From: Clostridiales bacterium UBA5888
GTDB taxonomy: Bacteria > Bacillota > Clostridia > Oscillospirales > Oscillospiraceae
DNA length: 64,000 nucleotides
Direction: 5' to 3'
Assembly (NCBI GenBank): GCA_002431965.1
Contig: DJEW01000039.1
Span: forward strand, 38,803 to 102,802
Part shown: one piece after another, positions 8,753-17,915 of the stretch
Layout of the letters: every line of letters starts with the position of its first letter
How positions within the stretch are numbered: position 1 is the first letter of the stretch
Notes under the pieces: generated by a model
The model's input: the letters and a program-made list of their open reading frames with translations, nothing else
What the model was told of the DNA's origin: nothing
Databases searched by the model: none
Program-made: the position numbers and the translations under genes

Positions 8753-9190
8753 TCAGATGAGCTTGTCTGTCTCGCGCTCGGAGTAAACGGGTATGCCGAG
8801 TGCGCGCAGGCGCTCCGTCGCCGTGCCGTCGCCGGGAATAAGCACGCCGGAAAACGTTCCGTCGTATATCTCGCCGCTGCCGCAGGATGGGGAATTTGCC
8901 TTCATCAGCGCGGCGGCGCAGCCAAACCGGCGGGCGAGGGCTTCCGTTGTGTCCGCGCCCTTTGCATACTCCGCCGTCACGTCCCGCCCGGATCTTGACA
9001 GCACCCGCGCGCCCACGCGCTCGCTCGGCTCGCGCGGAATGGGCAGCCCGCCCGCAGTCTCCGGGCAGACGGGGATAAGGTCGTATTTTCTGCGCAGCGC
9101 CGCAAGCGTTGCAGCGTCAAGGCGGTTATTTCCGCCGCTGTATTTGCAGTCGTTCCCAAGAAGGCACGAGCTGATAAGAAGCTTTTTCAC
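8753..9190 (-). CDS. DUF523 domain protein (YbbK-like)
   Basis: 145 residues, about the full length of the DUF523 family. Conserved cysteine motifs are visible: S-S-C-L-L-G-N-D-C-K-Y near the N-terminus, V-C-P-E-T-A-G-G-L and K-A-N-S-P-S-C-G-S-G. They suggest a metal- or cluster-binding cytosolic protein; the family has no settled function. The start is a GTG at 9190 with GGAGG seven bases upstream; longer in-frame options lack a ribosome site. It is the last gene of the operon that begins with cvpA. Confidence 0.85.
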   Translation of the reverse strand: MKKLLISSCLLGNDCKYSGGNNRLDAATLAALRRKYDLIPVCPETAGGLPIPREPSERVGARVLSRSGRDVTAEYAKGADTTEALARRFGCAAALMKANSPSCGSGEIYDGTFSGVLIPGDGTATERLRALGIPVYSERETDKLI

Positions 9191-9213
9191 AATATACCCC
9201 TCCGCTGATTGCA

Positions 9214-9243
9214 GAAAATGATGCACCGCGGCGCATCATTTTC
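9214..9243 (-). terminator. Hairpin overlapping the rhomboid stop codon
   Basis: GAAAATGATGC (9214-9224) pairs with 9233-9243 around an 8-base loop. It spans the end of the rhomboid gene and precedes DUF523 by 23 bases. The T-rich end of the stem could give partial termination. Confidence 0.5.
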
Positions 9244-9802
9244 TCATTGCGGTGCCCAGAATCGCGCCGCAGATGCCGCCCACGATGTGCGTGAGCTGCG
9301 ATATGTTGTCCCTGAGCGTCACGCCGTCAACTATCTCCCCGCCGATATACAAAACCAGCACGAGAATGAGCGTGAGCGGTATGCACCCGTTCTTCATCCC
9401 GGCGAGAGAGCTCATCACTATCATCATGAATACTATCCCCGACGCGCCGAGCAGAGCCGTCCCCGGGAAGAAAAGCCACTGCACCATGCCGGACACCAGC
9501 GCCGTGATGAATATCGCCCAGAAGAGCGGTCTGCTGCCGTAGCGCTCCTCAAGCGCCGGACCTATGACGAGTATCATCATTATGTTGCCGATATAGTGGG
9601 AATAGCTGCTGTGCCCCAGAACGTGCAGCACAAAGCGCGGATACGTCAGCAGATCCGCCGGCGACGAGCGGTACACGGAGAAAAGCTTCACCGTCGTCCA
9701 TCCGCCCGTGAGCTTGCCGAGGATGAGCGCGGCAAGGCTCAAAAGCGCGAAAGTCAGCACCACCGGGGAATTATACTGTATTTTTACAACACGCTTGTTC
9801 AT
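9236..9802 (-). CDS. Rhomboid-family intramembrane serine protease
   Basis: 188 residues with six membrane helices. The catalytic serine lies in L-L-G-A-S-G-I-V and the catalytic histidine in Q-L-T-H-I-V-G-G, in the order and spacing expected of GlpG-type rhomboids, which cut substrates within the membrane. There is no extra cytosolic domain. The start overlaps the end of the macro-domain gene by 4 bp. The substrate is unknown. Confidence 0.9.
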   Translation of the reverse strand: MNKRVVKIQYNSPVVLTFALLSLAALILGKLTGGWTTVKLFSVYRSSPADLLTYPRFVLHVLGHSSYSHYIGNIMMILVIGPALEERYGSRPLFWAIFITALVSGMVQWLFFPGTALLGASGIVFMMIVMSSLAGMKNGCIPLTLILVLVLYIGGEIVDGVTLRDNISQLTHIVGGICGAILGTAMRK

Positions 9803-10320
9803 GTCCGCTCACCGCGCGCCGTGAGCGCGCCCTCGTATGCCGCGCGGGTGCGCTCGTCAAAGCACACCATGCGCACGCGCTCTATCTCGCCGTGTACGGC
9901 GAGATAGTCTGATATCGTGTCCACGGCGATCTTCGCCGCCTTGTCCAGCGGGAAGTGGTACACCCCCGTGCTGATGGACGGAAAGTCCACGGTTTTGCAG
10001 GCGTATTCGCTTGCAAGCTCAAGGCACGAGCGATAGCACGAGGCAAGCTTTTCCGCCTCGCCGTTTCCGCCGCCGTGCCACACGGGTCCGGGGGTATGTA
10101 TGACGTATTTTGCCGGCAGGCGGTAGCCCTTTGTTATTTTCGCCTTACCCGTTTCGCAGCCGTGCAGCGTCCGGCACTCCGCCAGAAGCTCCGGTCCTGC
10201 GGCGCGGTGTATCGCGCCGTCAACCCCGCCGCCGCCGAGCAGCGAGCAGTTGGCGGCGTTGACGATGGCGTCCGCCGCCTGCCTGGTAATATCGCCCTTT
10301 ATGATCTCAAGTCTGCTCAT
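9799..10320 (-). CDS. Macro domain protein (O-acetyl-ADP-ribose deacetylase type)
   Basis: 173 residues, one complete macro domain. V-N-A-A-N-C-S-L-L-G-G-G-G-V-D is the ADP-ribose-binding and catalytic loop of the YmdB/MacroD group; Y-V-I-H-T-P-G-P-V-W and S-I-S-T-G-V-Y-H-F-P match the later conserved strands. The expected role is hydrolysis of O-acetyl-ADP-ribose or removal of ADP-ribose from proteins. It lies four bases downstream of the Clp ATPase gene and overlaps the rhomboid gene. Confidence 0.92.
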   Translation of the reverse strand: MSRLEIIKGDITRQAADAIVNAANCSLLGGGGVDGAIHRAAGPELLAECRTLHGCETGKAKITKGYRLPAKYVIHTPGPVWHGGGNGEAEKLASCYRSCLELASEYACKTVDFPSISTGVYHFPLDKAAKIAVDTISDYLAVHGEIERVRMVCFDERTRAAYEGALTARGERT

Positions 10321-10324
10321 AGTT

Positions 10325-12676
10325 TCAGTCCTCCGTGAGCGTTACCGTTACCTTGCCGTCCTCGGCGGAAAGTGCGATGTTCTTTATATTCTCGCCGTGC
10401 TTTTCGATTATCTTCTCCGCCACGACGTCCTCTATCTCCTTCTGGATCAGGCGGCGGAGGTTGCGTGCGCCGTAGGTGACGGAGTATCCCTTCTCCACAA
10501 GGTAGCCGATGAGCGCCGCGTCCCAGGTGAGCGTCTGCCCGCGCTCGGCGAGCACGTCGCGCACCTCGCCCAGCATGAGCGCCGCGATGCCGCGGAAGTT
10601 CTCCTCCGTGAGCTGGTTGAAGCAGATGACCTCATCCACACGGTTGATAAACTCCGGACGGAGGAATTCGTTGAGCGCTTTCATGGTGCGCTCGCGCGTC
10701 ATGTCGCTGAGGGTGCCGCCAAAGCCGACCGAGCCTGTCTTTGTGCTGCTGCCGGCGTTTGTGGTCATGACGATGACGGTGTTTTCAAAGTTGACCGTTC
10801 TGCCCTGCGCGTCGGTGATGCGCCCGTCGTCGAGTATCTGCAAAAGGATATTCATCACGTCCGGATGCGCCTTTTCTATCTCGTCAAAGAGCACCACGCT
10901 GTACGGCTTGCGGCGTATCTTCTCGGTGAGCTGCCCCGCCTCGTCGTACCCCACGTAGCCCGGGGGAGATCCGATGATGCGCGAGACGGAGAATTTCTCC
11001 ATAAACTCCGACATATCAAGCCGGATGAGCGATTCCGGCGAATCGAACATATCTTCGGCAAGGCGCTTTACAAGCTCCGTCTTGCCAACGCCCGTGCCGC
11101 CGACGAAGATGAAGCTCACGGGCTTGCGCTTGACCTTCAGCCCCACGCGGCTGCGCTTTATCGCGGCGCACACGGCGTTTATCGCCTCGTCCTGACCGAC
11201 GATGTGCGCTTTGAGACGTTCATCGAGCTTTGCAAGGCGCTCATACTCGTCCTCGCGGATGCTCGCGGCGGGGATCTTTGTCCACAGCTCTATGATGCGC
11301 GCGAGATTATCCATCGTCAGCGCCGGGCGTTCGCGGTGCTGCAGCGCGTCTATCTCCTGCTGAAGCTTCATTTCCCTGCTCCTCAGCTCCGCAATGCAGG
11401 CGTAGCGCTTGTCGAGCATTTCATCGTTCATTTCAATGCCCGCCGGCGCGTCTGCGGATTCCAGCCCCTCCCGCTCGTGGCGGATGTTCGCCAGATCCCG
11501 CTCGTCGAGCATGAGCTTATTGGTGCTTTCATCCTTCAGATTGACGTCGGAGCATGCCTCGTCGATAAGGTCTATCGCCTTGTCGGGCAGGAAACGGTCA
11601 GTGATGTACCGCTCGCTGAGCATGACCGCCTGACGGCACATTTCATCGGAAATACGCACGCCGTGGTAGTCCTCATAATAATGCGCGATGCCGCGCAGTA
11701 TTTTTACGCTGTCCTCCAGCGACGGCTCGTTGACCGTGACCGGCTGGAAGCGGCGCTCCAGGGCGGAATCCTTTTCGATGTGCTTGCGGTATTCGGCGAA
11801 CGTCGTCGCGCCGATGACCTGTATCTCGCCGCGTGAGAGCGCGGGCTTGAGTATGTTCGCGGCGTTCATGCTGCCCTCGGCGTCGCCCGCGCCGACGATG
11901 TTGTGTACCTCGTCGATGACAAGGATGATATTGCCCTGCCTGCGTATCTCCTCGATAAGCCCCTTCATGCGGCTTTCAAACTGCCCGCGAAACTGCGTGC
12001 CCGCGACGAGCGCCGTCAGATCGAGCAGGAAAACCTGCTTGTCCTGAAGCTTGAACGGCACCGTGCCCATGGCGATGCGCTGCGCCAGCCCCTCGGCTAT
12101 CGCCGTCTTGCCGACGCCCGGCTCGCCTATGAGGCAGGGGTTGTTTTTCTGGCGGCGGTTGAGGATCTGGATAACCCGTTCAAGCTCCTCCTCGCGCCCT
12201 ATCATCGCGTCGAGCTTACCCTCGCGGGCGCGCTGGGTAAGATCTATGCAGTAATTGTCGAGAAATTTCCGTTTTCCCTTGGGCGGCGCGGAATTCGGCG
12301 CATCCTGCCGCGGCTTGTCCTGCGGCGCGGAGGCGCTGCCCTCCTGAGCGCCGTTTTGTCCTCCCGGTCCGCCGAAAAGACGGCTGAGGAACGGGAAGGT
12401 CGCGGTCTTGCCGTCGTCATCCCCGCCGTTCTCGTCTCCGTCCATCGCCAGCAGATCCTCCACGCCGTTCATGGCGTTGAGCATATCGCCGGAGATGTTG
12501 TCAAGGTCTTCATCGGAGATGCCCATTTTGTTTATCACATCGTCCACGGGCTTTATGTGCAGCTCGCGGGCGCATTTGAGGCAGAGCCCTTCATTTTTCG
12601 TCTGCCCGTTTTCTATCTTTGTAATGAATATGATCGCCACGTTTTTACCGCAGCGGGAACACAGTGTAGGCTGCAT
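10325..12676 (-). CDS. ClpE/ClpC-like AAA+ unfoldase with N-terminal zinc finger
   Basis: 783 residues. The N-terminus has two C-x-x-C pairs (C-S-R-C and C-L-K-C), as in ClpE and McsA, instead of the double Clp_N repeat. Then come AAA1 (Walker A G-E-P-G-V-G-K-T), a coiled middle domain (about 435-485), AAA2 (G-G-T-G-V-G-K-T) and a Clp D2-small domain. The protein should unfold substrates for ClpP during protein-quality stress. An acidic, Gly-rich linker follows the zinc finger. The ATG at 12676 has GGAG eight bases upstream. The gene follows cvpA by 50 bp. No CtsR site was recognised. Confidence 0.9.
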   Translation of the reverse strand: MQPTLCSRCGKNVAIIFITKIENGQTKNEGLCLKCARELHIKPVDDVINKMGISDEDLDNISGDMLNAMNGVEDLLAMDGDENGGDDDGKTATFPFLSRLFGGPGGQNGAQEGSASAPQDKPRQDAPNSAPPKGKRKFLDNYCIDLTQRAREGKLDAMIGREEELERVIQILNRRQKNNPCLIGEPGVGKTAIAEGLAQRIAMGTVPFKLQDKQVFLLDLTALVAGTQFRGQFESRMKGLIEEIRRQGNIILVIDEVHNIVGAGDAEGSMNAANILKPALSRGEIQVIGATTFAEYRKHIEKDSALERRFQPVTVNEPSLEDSVKILRGIAHYYEDYHGVRISDEMCRQAVMLSERYITDRFLPDKAIDLIDEACSDVNLKDESTNKLMLDERDLANIRHEREGLESADAPAGIEMNDEMLDKRYACIAELRSREMKLQQEIDALQHRERPALTMDNLARIIELWTKIPAASIREDEYERLAKLDERLKAHIVGQDEAINAVCAAIKRSRVGLKVKRKPVSFIFVGGTGVGKTELVKRLAEDMFDSPESLIRLDMSEFMEKFSVSRIIGSPPGYVGYDEAGQLTEKIRRKPYSVVLFDEIEKAHPDVMNILLQILDDGRITDAQGRTVNFENTVIVMTTNAGSSTKTGSVGFGGTLSDMTRERTMKALNEFLRPEFINRVDEVICFNQLTEENFRGIAALMLGEVRDVLAERGQTLTWDAALIGYLVEKGYSVTYGARNLRRLIQKEIEDVVAEKIIEKHGENIKNIALSAEDGKVTVTLTED

Positions 12677-12726
12677 ATTGTAACTCCATTCTGCCGTTAA
12701 CGGCAATAAAAGCTGGAAATAAATGT

Positions 12727-13443
12727 TCAAAGAAGCGTGCCGGTGAGAAAATCAAACGCGAGGAAGAAACGGGCAAGCGTTGTTTCGGCAAGGGTGGTTC
12801 TGCCGATGACAAGCCCCATAAAGCTCAGAAGCCAGCACACAAGCACGCAGTAGATGAATCCCTTTATAAACCCGACCACCGCGCCGCCTATCTCGTCAAG
12901 GTTTTCCATGTTCGGCAGCCTCAGCGAGAGATTGCCTACGTTTGCGATGGCGATGAGGAATATGAGGATCATAAGAAAGCCCAGCGCCGCGCCGCCGACA
13001 TATGTCGCCGTGTCGCCGATGACAGTGACTACCGCGTCCGTCATGTCCATGCCGTCCGCGCTTGCCATGTCCACCGCCTTGTTGGCCAGCTTTTCCGCCG
13101 TGCGCGAGTAAAACCCGACGCTCAGCAGGCATTCATAAGCATAGTCGTACTTGAGCGAGCTGTCCTGCGCGATTATATCCTCCACGGAGTAATCGCTGTC
13201 GCCGTAGCCCATGCTTTCCAGCACCGCGTCGCGGTTGGTCTGCGAATCGACATATCCGTCGATAAACGGCTCAAGCGCGGGGACGACCTCCTGCGAGTAC
13301 GCAGATGAGAGTAAGCTGCCCCCGAAAAGCGCCACGACGATCGCAAGTATGCCCGCAATGCCTCCGACAAGCCCGCGCTTGTACCCGTTCCACGTGCACA
13401 GCGCGATTATTATCAGCAATATGATGTCAATTACAGCTTTCAT
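12727..13443 (-). CDS. CvpA family membrane protein
   Basis: 238 residues. Three or four membrane helices and the N-terminal I-D-I-I-L-L-I-I-I-A-L start with the early G-x-x-R-G pattern (Y-K-R-G-L-V-G-G) are typical of CvpA/colicin-V-production proteins, an inner-membrane family of unclear function. A hydrophilic extracytoplasmic insertion (about 60-120) separates helices two and three. The ATG at 13443 has GGGTGA upstream; a GTG at 13455 has no spaced ribosome site. The gene appears to start the operon leading to clpE; only a weak promoter candidate lies in 13444-13584. Confidence 0.8.
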   Translation of the reverse strand: MKAVIDIILLIIIALCTWNGYKRGLVGGIAGILAIVVALFGGSLLSSAYSQEVVPALEPFIDGYVDSQTNRDAVLESMGYGDSDYSVEDIIAQDSSLKYDYAYECLLSVGFYSRTAEKLANKAVDMASADGMDMTDAVVTVIGDTATYVGGAALGFLMILIFLIAIANVGNLSLRLPNMENLDEIGGAVVGFIKGFIYCVLVCWLLSFMGLVIGRTTLAETTLARFFLAFDFLTGTLL

Positions 13444-13584
13444 ATGTGATCTCACCCTTTATATGTATTCGCCGGCTTCCCGGCGCACGCATCTTTTGTT
13501 TGATATATTTCCGCATACAATATCATAGCACTAATTTGTGAACAAATATATATAGTATGCCAGACAATTTTTAGCCTGAATGTC

Positions 13585-14379
13585 TCAGGCGTATTCCCCT
13601 CCGCCGTCCTTATCCTCTGCAAACAGCGCGCCCGCCGCGCCGTCGTACCACACGCGGTTGAGGTACAGCCCCTGCGGCGGCATCGTCGGTCCGGTGAGGC
13701 GCCTGTCGCCGATGGCAAGGAGTGCGGGTATCTCCTCCGGCTCAAGCTTGCCGTAGGAGGCGTACACCATCGTGCCGACCATTGCCCGGCACATGTTGTA
13801 GAGAAAGCCGTCTGCGCAGACGGACACCGTTATCATGTCCCCCTCGCGCTCGGCGCGGCACCAGTGCACCGTGCGCACCGTGGTCTTTGTCTCCGTCCCG
13901 AGCGAGCGCACCGCGCGGAAATCGTGCGTTCCCTCGAACGCGCGCGCCGCCGCGCTCATGCGCGCCATGTCCAGCCGCTGCGGGTAGAAGCATACGCGTT
14001 TTTCCAGAAACGGGTCTCTTATATTACTATTCAGTATTTTGTAGATATATTCTTTTTTTATGCACGAGGATATGGCGTTGAAGTTCTCCTCCGCCTCCAC
14101 TGCCGCGCACACGGCAATGTCGCCGGGCAGGCGCGAGTTGACGGCGAGAGGGAAGCGGTCTGTCGGTATGGCGCAGTCGGTTTTGAAGTTGGCGCAGTAG
14201 CGCAGCGCGTGAACCCCAGCGTCCGTGCGCCCGCAGCCGACCGTGCGCACGGTGTGCCCGCATATTTTCGTCAGCGCTTCATCGAGCGTCTGCGCGACGG
14301 TGACGTCGTTTTTCTGCACCTGCCAGCCGTGGTAGCGGCTGCCGTCGTACTTCAGGCGCAGGGCAATGTTTCTCGTCAT
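13585..14379 (-). CDS. truA: tRNA pseudouridine synthase A
   Basis: 264 residues. G-C-G-R-T-D-A-G-V-H-A contains the catalytic aspartate of TruA, which makes pseudouridine at positions 38-40 of the tRNA anticodon arm. The N-terminal L-K-Y-D-G-S-R-Y-H-G-W-Q is also diagnostic. The start overlaps ecfT by 4 bp, the same ecfA1-ecfA2-ecfT-truA order as in Bacillus, but rplM-rpsI do not follow. A small hairpin (13574-13590) spans the stop codon; it lacks a T tract. Confidence 0.97.
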   Translation of the reverse strand: MTRNIALRLKYDGSRYHGWQVQKNDVTVAQTLDEALTKICGHTVRTVGCGRTDAGVHALRYCANFKTDCAIPTDRFPLAVNSRLPGDIAVCAAVEAEENFNAISSCIKKEYIYKILNSNIRDPFLEKRVCFYPQRLDMARMSAAARAFEGTHDFRAVRSLGTETKTTVRTVHWCRAEREGDMITVSVCADGFLYNMCRAMVGTMVYASYGKLEPEEIPALLAIGDRRLTGPTMPPQGLYLNRVWYDGAAGALFAEDKDGGGEYA

Positions 14380-15173
14380 ACGCCGTATTTTTTCATCACG
14401 AACATCGCCGCAAGAAACGCCGCGCCCACCGCCAGCGCGATGAAATCGCGCGGAGCAAAATGCGGCTGCTTCATGCGCGTCCTGCCCTCGCCGCCGTGGT
14501 AGCAGCGGCTCTCCATCGCCACGGCCAGCTCGTCCGCCCGGCGGAAGGCCGACACGAACAGCGGCACCATCACCGGCAGCAGCGCCTTCGCCCGGTCGAT
14601 GAGGCTGCCCGTCTCAAAGTCCGCGCCGCGCGCCTTTTGGGCGGACATTATCTTGTCCGTCTCCTCAATGAGCGTGGGGATGAATCTGAGCGCCATGCTC
14701 ATCATCATCGTCATCTCGTGCACCGGCACCTTTATCTTTTTGAGCGGGTTCATCAGCTTTTCCAGCCCGTCCGTCAGCGCGATGGGGCTGGTGGTGTAGG
14801 TCAGAAGAAACGTGCCCGTGATCAAAAGCACGATGCGCAGTATCATCTGCACGGCGCGCGCGATGCCCTCCCACGTGATCACCCAGCCGGGGATGACCGG
14901 CGTGCCCTCGGTATAGAAAATGTTCAGAAGCGCCGTGAGCACGATGATAAAGAGCATGGGCTTCAGCCCTTTGAAGATGTTCTTCACCGAAATGTGCGAC
15001 AGAAGCATGCATGCCGCCGTCGCCAGCGTCACCGCGCCGTATGACGCCCAGCCCGCCGCCTGAAAAAGCCCCACGATGTACACGACGACAAGTATGAGCT
15101 TCGTGCGCGCGTCGAGCCGGTGCACCACCGTGTCGCCCGGGAAAAACTGACCGAGAGTAACGTCCTTCAGCAT
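14376..15173 (-). CDS. ecfT: Energy-coupling factor transporter transmembrane protein EcfT
   Basis: 265 residues with about six helices. The coupling-helix signatures are present (K-A-R-G-A-D-F in the first, A-M-E-S-R-C-Y in the second); they contact EcfA1 and EcfA2. EcfT is the scaffold that links vitamin- or metal-binding S components to the ATPases. Its start overlaps ecfA2 by 7 bp and its end overlaps truA. No S component is encoded here, so this is a shared (group II) module. Confidence 0.96.
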   Translation of the reverse strand: MLKDVTLGQFFPGDTVVHRLDARTKLILVVVYIVGLFQAAGWASYGAVTLATAACMLLSHISVKNIFKGLKPMLFIIVLTALLNIFYTEGTPVIPGWVITWEGIARAVQMILRIVLLITGTFLLTYTTSPIALTDGLEKLMNPLKKIKVPVHEMTMMMSMALRFIPTLIEETDKIMSAQKARGADFETGSLIDRAKALLPVMVPLFVSAFRRADELAVAMESRCYHGGEGRTRMKQPHFAPRDFIALAVGAAFLAAMFVMKKYGV

Positions 15174-16027
15174 GCGCCCGCCCCCTTTGCCGCAATAATG
15201 GCAGCCTTGAGCTGGCTGTGGGTGTATATCGCATCCGGCAGCGCCACGCCGCGCAAGCGCAGCTCCATGGCGATCTCCGTTGCGTGCGGCACGTCCAGCC
15301 CTATCTCCGTCAGCCGCGCGGGATCAGCAAACACCGTGTCCGGCGCGCCGTCCATTACTATTCTGCCGCGGTCAAAAACAAGTATCCGCTCGGCAAGGCG
15401 CGCCACGTCGTCCATATTGTGGCTTATCACGATGACGGTCGCGCCGGTCTTGGCGCGATAGGCGAGAATGTTGCCGAGTATCTGGCGGCAGCCGATGGGG
15501 TCAAGCCCTGCGGTCGGCTCGTCGAGAACGAGCACGCCCGGACGCATGGCAATCACGCCCGCGATGGCGACGCGGCGCTTCTGCCCGCCCGAAAGCTCCA
15601 GCGGCGAGCGCTCAAAAAGCGCCTCATCCACGCTGACAAAGCCCGCCGCCTCGCGCACGCGCGCGTCGATCTCCTCCTCGGGAAGCTTGAGATTTCGCGG
15701 TCCGAAGGCGATGTCCTTATATACGGTCTCCTCAAAAAGCTGATACTCCGGGTACTGGAACACAAGCCCGACCTCGCCCTTGACCGCCTTGCGGGCGTAT
15801 TTGTCGGCGTTTATGTCCTTCCCGCCGACGTATATTTTTCCCTCTGTCGGCGCCAGCAGCGCGTCCAGATGCTGTATAAAGGTCGATTTGCCGGAGCCTG
15901 TGCGCCCGATGATGCCGACAAGCTGCCCCTGCGGTATCTCAAGGTCTATCCCGTCCAGCGCAGCCTTTTCAAACGGAGTCCCCGCGCTGTAAACGTGGCG
16001 AAGCCCCTCCACTCTGATCTCTGCCAT
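15167..16027 (-). CDS. ecfA2: ECF transporter ATPase EcfA2
   Basis: 286 residues. Walker A is G-R-T-G-S-G-K-S-T, the signature L-S-G-G-Q-K-R-R, Walker B V-L-V-L-D-E-P, and the switch histidine lies in V-I-S-H-N-M. It pairs with EcfA1 to drive EcfT. The ATG at 16027 has AGAGGA six bases upstream and lies 15 bp after the ecfA1 stop. Confidence 0.95.
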   Translation of the reverse strand: MAEIRVEGLRHVYSAGTPFEKAALDGIDLEIPQGQLVGIIGRTGSGKSTFIQHLDALLAPTEGKIYVGGKDINADKYARKAVKGEVGLVFQYPEYQLFEETVYKDIAFGPRNLKLPEEEIDARVREAAGFVSVDEALFERSPLELSGGQKRRVAIAGVIAMRPGVLVLDEPTAGLDPIGCRQILGNILAYRAKTGATVIVISHNMDDVARLAERILVFDRGRIVMDGAPDTVFADPARLTEIGLDVPHATEIAMELRLRGVALPDAIYTHSQLKAAIIAAKGAGAC

Positions 16028-16042
16028 TATATATCCTCTGTA

Positions 16043-16876
16043 TTATTTCAAACTCTGCGCGATTTTCTCCGCGCATTCTGCCGCTGTGAGCGCGTCCAGC
16101 GGCAGTTTGAACCCCGCCTCACTGTCCAGCTCATACAGCAGCCTTGTCGTCTCAGGCACGCTCAGCCCTTCCCGGTCCATCATCTCCACATCGGAAAACA
16201 CTTTGCCCGGCGTACCGTCGGCGACGATGCGGCCGTTGGACATGACGATGAGCCTGTCGGCGTTTATGCACTCGTCCATGTGGTGCGTGATGAGCACCAC
16301 GGTCATGCCCTCCTCGCGGCACAGGCGCGTCACAGTGGAGATGACCTCCTGCCGCCCCTGCGGGTCGAGCATCGCCGTCGGCTCGTCAAGGGCGATTATC
16401 TCCGGCTGCATGGCGAGTATACCCGCTATCGCCACGCGCTGCTTCTGCCCGCCGGACAAAAGGTGCGGCGCGTGCTCACGCAGCTCATACATTCCCACCT
16501 GCTTTAAGGCAGTGTCCACGCGGCGGCGTATCTCCTCCGGCGGCACGCCGAGGTTTTCCGGCGCAAACGCCACATCGTCCTCCACAACGTTCGCAACGAT
16601 CTGATTGTCCGGGTTCTGAAACACCATGCCAACGCGGCGGCGCACATCCAGCAGCCGCGTCTCGTCGGCGGTGTCCAGCCCGTCAATAAGCACCTGCCCC
16701 TCATCGGGGACAAGTATCGCATTCATATGCTTTGCCAGCGTTGACTTGCCGGAGCCGTTATGCCCCAGCACCGCCACGAACTGACCGCGCTCTATATCCA
16801 GATCTATCCCGCAAAGGCTCTCCAGCTCGTCTCCGGGATAGGTATAATGCACGTTTTTAAAACTGATTACAGGCAT
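16043..16876 (-). CDS. ecfA1: ECF transporter ATPase EcfA1
   Basis: 277 residues. Walker A is G-H-N-G-S-G-K-S-T, the signature L-S-G-G-Q-K-Q-R, Walker B I-I-A-L-D-E-P, switch histidine in L-I-T-H-H. The C-terminal extension after residue 220 is typical of the A1 subunit. GGAGG lies six bases before the ATG. It is first in the ecf cluster and 33 bp after the methyltransferase gene, with which it is probably co-transcribed. Confidence 0.95.
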   Translation of the reverse strand: MPVISFKNVHYTYPGDELESLCGIDLDIERGQFVAVLGHNGSGKSTLAKHMNAILVPDEGQVLIDGLDTADETRLLDVRRRVGMVFQNPDNQIVANVVEDDVAFAPENLGVPPEEIRRRVDTALKQVGMYELREHAPHLLSGGQKQRVAIAGILAMQPEIIALDEPTAMLDPQGRQEVISTVTRLCREEGMTVVLITHHMDECINADRLIVMSNGRIVADGTPGKVFSDVEMMDREGLSVPETTRLLYELDSEAGFKLPLDALTAAECAEKIAQSLK

Positions 16877-16909
16877 CCGTATCCTCCATGCGCCATATCG
16901 CCGCGCGGC

Positions 16910-17773
16910 TCAGCGCCGCTGCCAGCGGCACGTCGCACCGCACGGCAGGGCAAGCCCCGTGTCCGTCACCGGCAGCCCCAGCTCCTGCGCGTCGGAGCTT
17001 CCGCCGAATTTCTTTGTGAATATGCTCTCCGTGACATAGCTCAGCACCGAGGCTGACAGCCCCGTGGTGTAGGAGTTGATGAGCACGAAAAGCGGATCTT
17101 CCGACAGCACGCCCGCACAAAGCGACACAAACCCCCACAGATTCGTCTCCAGCTTCCACACCTCGCCGCCCGGACCGCGCCCGTAGGACGGGGGATCCAT
17201 AATGATCGCGTCATAGCGGTGTCCGCGGCGTATCTCGCGCTCGACGAATTTGGCGCAGTCGTCCACGATCCAGCGTATCGGCGCTTCCGACAGCCCGGAC
17301 GCGGCGGCGTTGTCCTTGCCCCATGCGACCATGCCCTTTGCCGCGTCCACGTGGCACACGCTCGCCCCTGCCTTCGCGCAGGCGACCGTCGCCGCGCCGG
17401 TGTAGCCAAAGAGATTGAGGACGCTTATGGGGCGTCCGGCGGCGCGAATCTGTGCCATTGCCCAGTCCCAGTTTGCCGCCTGCTCCGGGAAAAGTCCCGT
17501 GTGCTTGAAGTTCATCGGCTTGACGTTGAACGTCAGCTCGCCATAGCGTATTTTCCAGTTCTCCGGCAGGCGGCCCTTGTCCCAGCTTCCGCCGCCGCTC
17601 TCGCTGCGGCGATAGCGCGCGTCGCGGTCGTTCCAGTGCACGTTGCGGCGCGGGGTATCCCAAATCGCCTGCGGGTCCGGGCGCACAAGGTAATACTTTC
17701 CCCAGCGCTCCAGCTTCTCGCCCCTGGAGCAGTCTATAAGCTCAAAATCCTGCCATTTATCAGAGATCCACAT
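16910..17773 (-). CDS. Class I SAM-dependent methyltransferase (RlmI-like)
   Basis: 287 residues. A central Rossmann fold has V-L-N-L-F-G-Y-T-G-A (SAM-binding loop) and D-P-P-S-Y-G-R-G-P-G-G (catalytic loop of the 23S rRNA m5C-type RlmI family). The PUA domain of RlmI is absent, so the substrate is uncertain. The ATG at 17773 was chosen because GGAG lies six bases before it, the family usually begins M-W-I, and the ATG at 17803 would sit at or before the predicted transcription start. Confidence 0.85.
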   Translation of the reverse strand: MWISDKWQDFELIDCSRGEKLERWGKYYLVRPDPQAIWDTPRRNVHWNDRDARYRRSESGGGSWDKGRLPENWKIRYGELTFNVKPMNFKHTGLFPEQAANWDWAMAQIRAAGRPISVLNLFGYTGAATVACAKAGASVCHVDAAKGMVAWGKDNAAASGLSEAPIRWIVDDCAKFVEREIRRGHRYDAIIMDPPSYGRGPGGEVWKLETNLWGFVSLCAGVLSEDPLFVLINSYTTGLSASVLSYVTESIFTKKFGGSSDAQELGLPVTDTGLALPCGATCRWQRR

Positions 17774-17806
17774 ATGCTTCTCCACACTCATATAGTAAGA
17801 CATGAT

Positions 17807-17835
17807 ATTTTATCATTAAACCCTCCGCCGGTCAA
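17807..17835 (-). promoter_or_regulatory. Sigma-A promoter of the methyltransferase-ecf-truA operon
   Basis: TTGACC (17830-17835), 17-bp spacer, TAAAAT (17807-17812), reading leftward. It places the transcript start near 17800, about 27 bases before the chosen start codon. Confidence 0.82.
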
Positions 17836-17860
17836 CCGTAAAAGCCGATGAAAAAGCACA

Positions 17861-17902
17861 AAGCAAATGCCCCCGTATCAGAAGATACAAAGGCATTTGC
17901 TT
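17861..17902 (-). terminator. Hairpin after the XRE regulator gene
   Basis: AAGCAAATGCC (17861-17871) pairs with GGCATTTGCTT (17892-17902); the 20-base loop holds a smaller hairpin. In the minus direction TTTGTGCTTTTTC follows, a moderate T tract. Confidence 0.6.
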
Positions 17903-17915
17903 TCAGCCTGAAGTG

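Noticed and set aside
10250..11836. Plus-strand open frame of over 500 codons opposite the Clp ATPase gene
   Set aside because: GC-rich coding DNA leaves long antisense frames; this one has no ribosome site or recognisable motif.
13500..13560. Promoter for cvpA with TTGTTC and TATTGT
   Set aside because: Both boxes are weak and the region is simply AT-rich; not strong enough to list.
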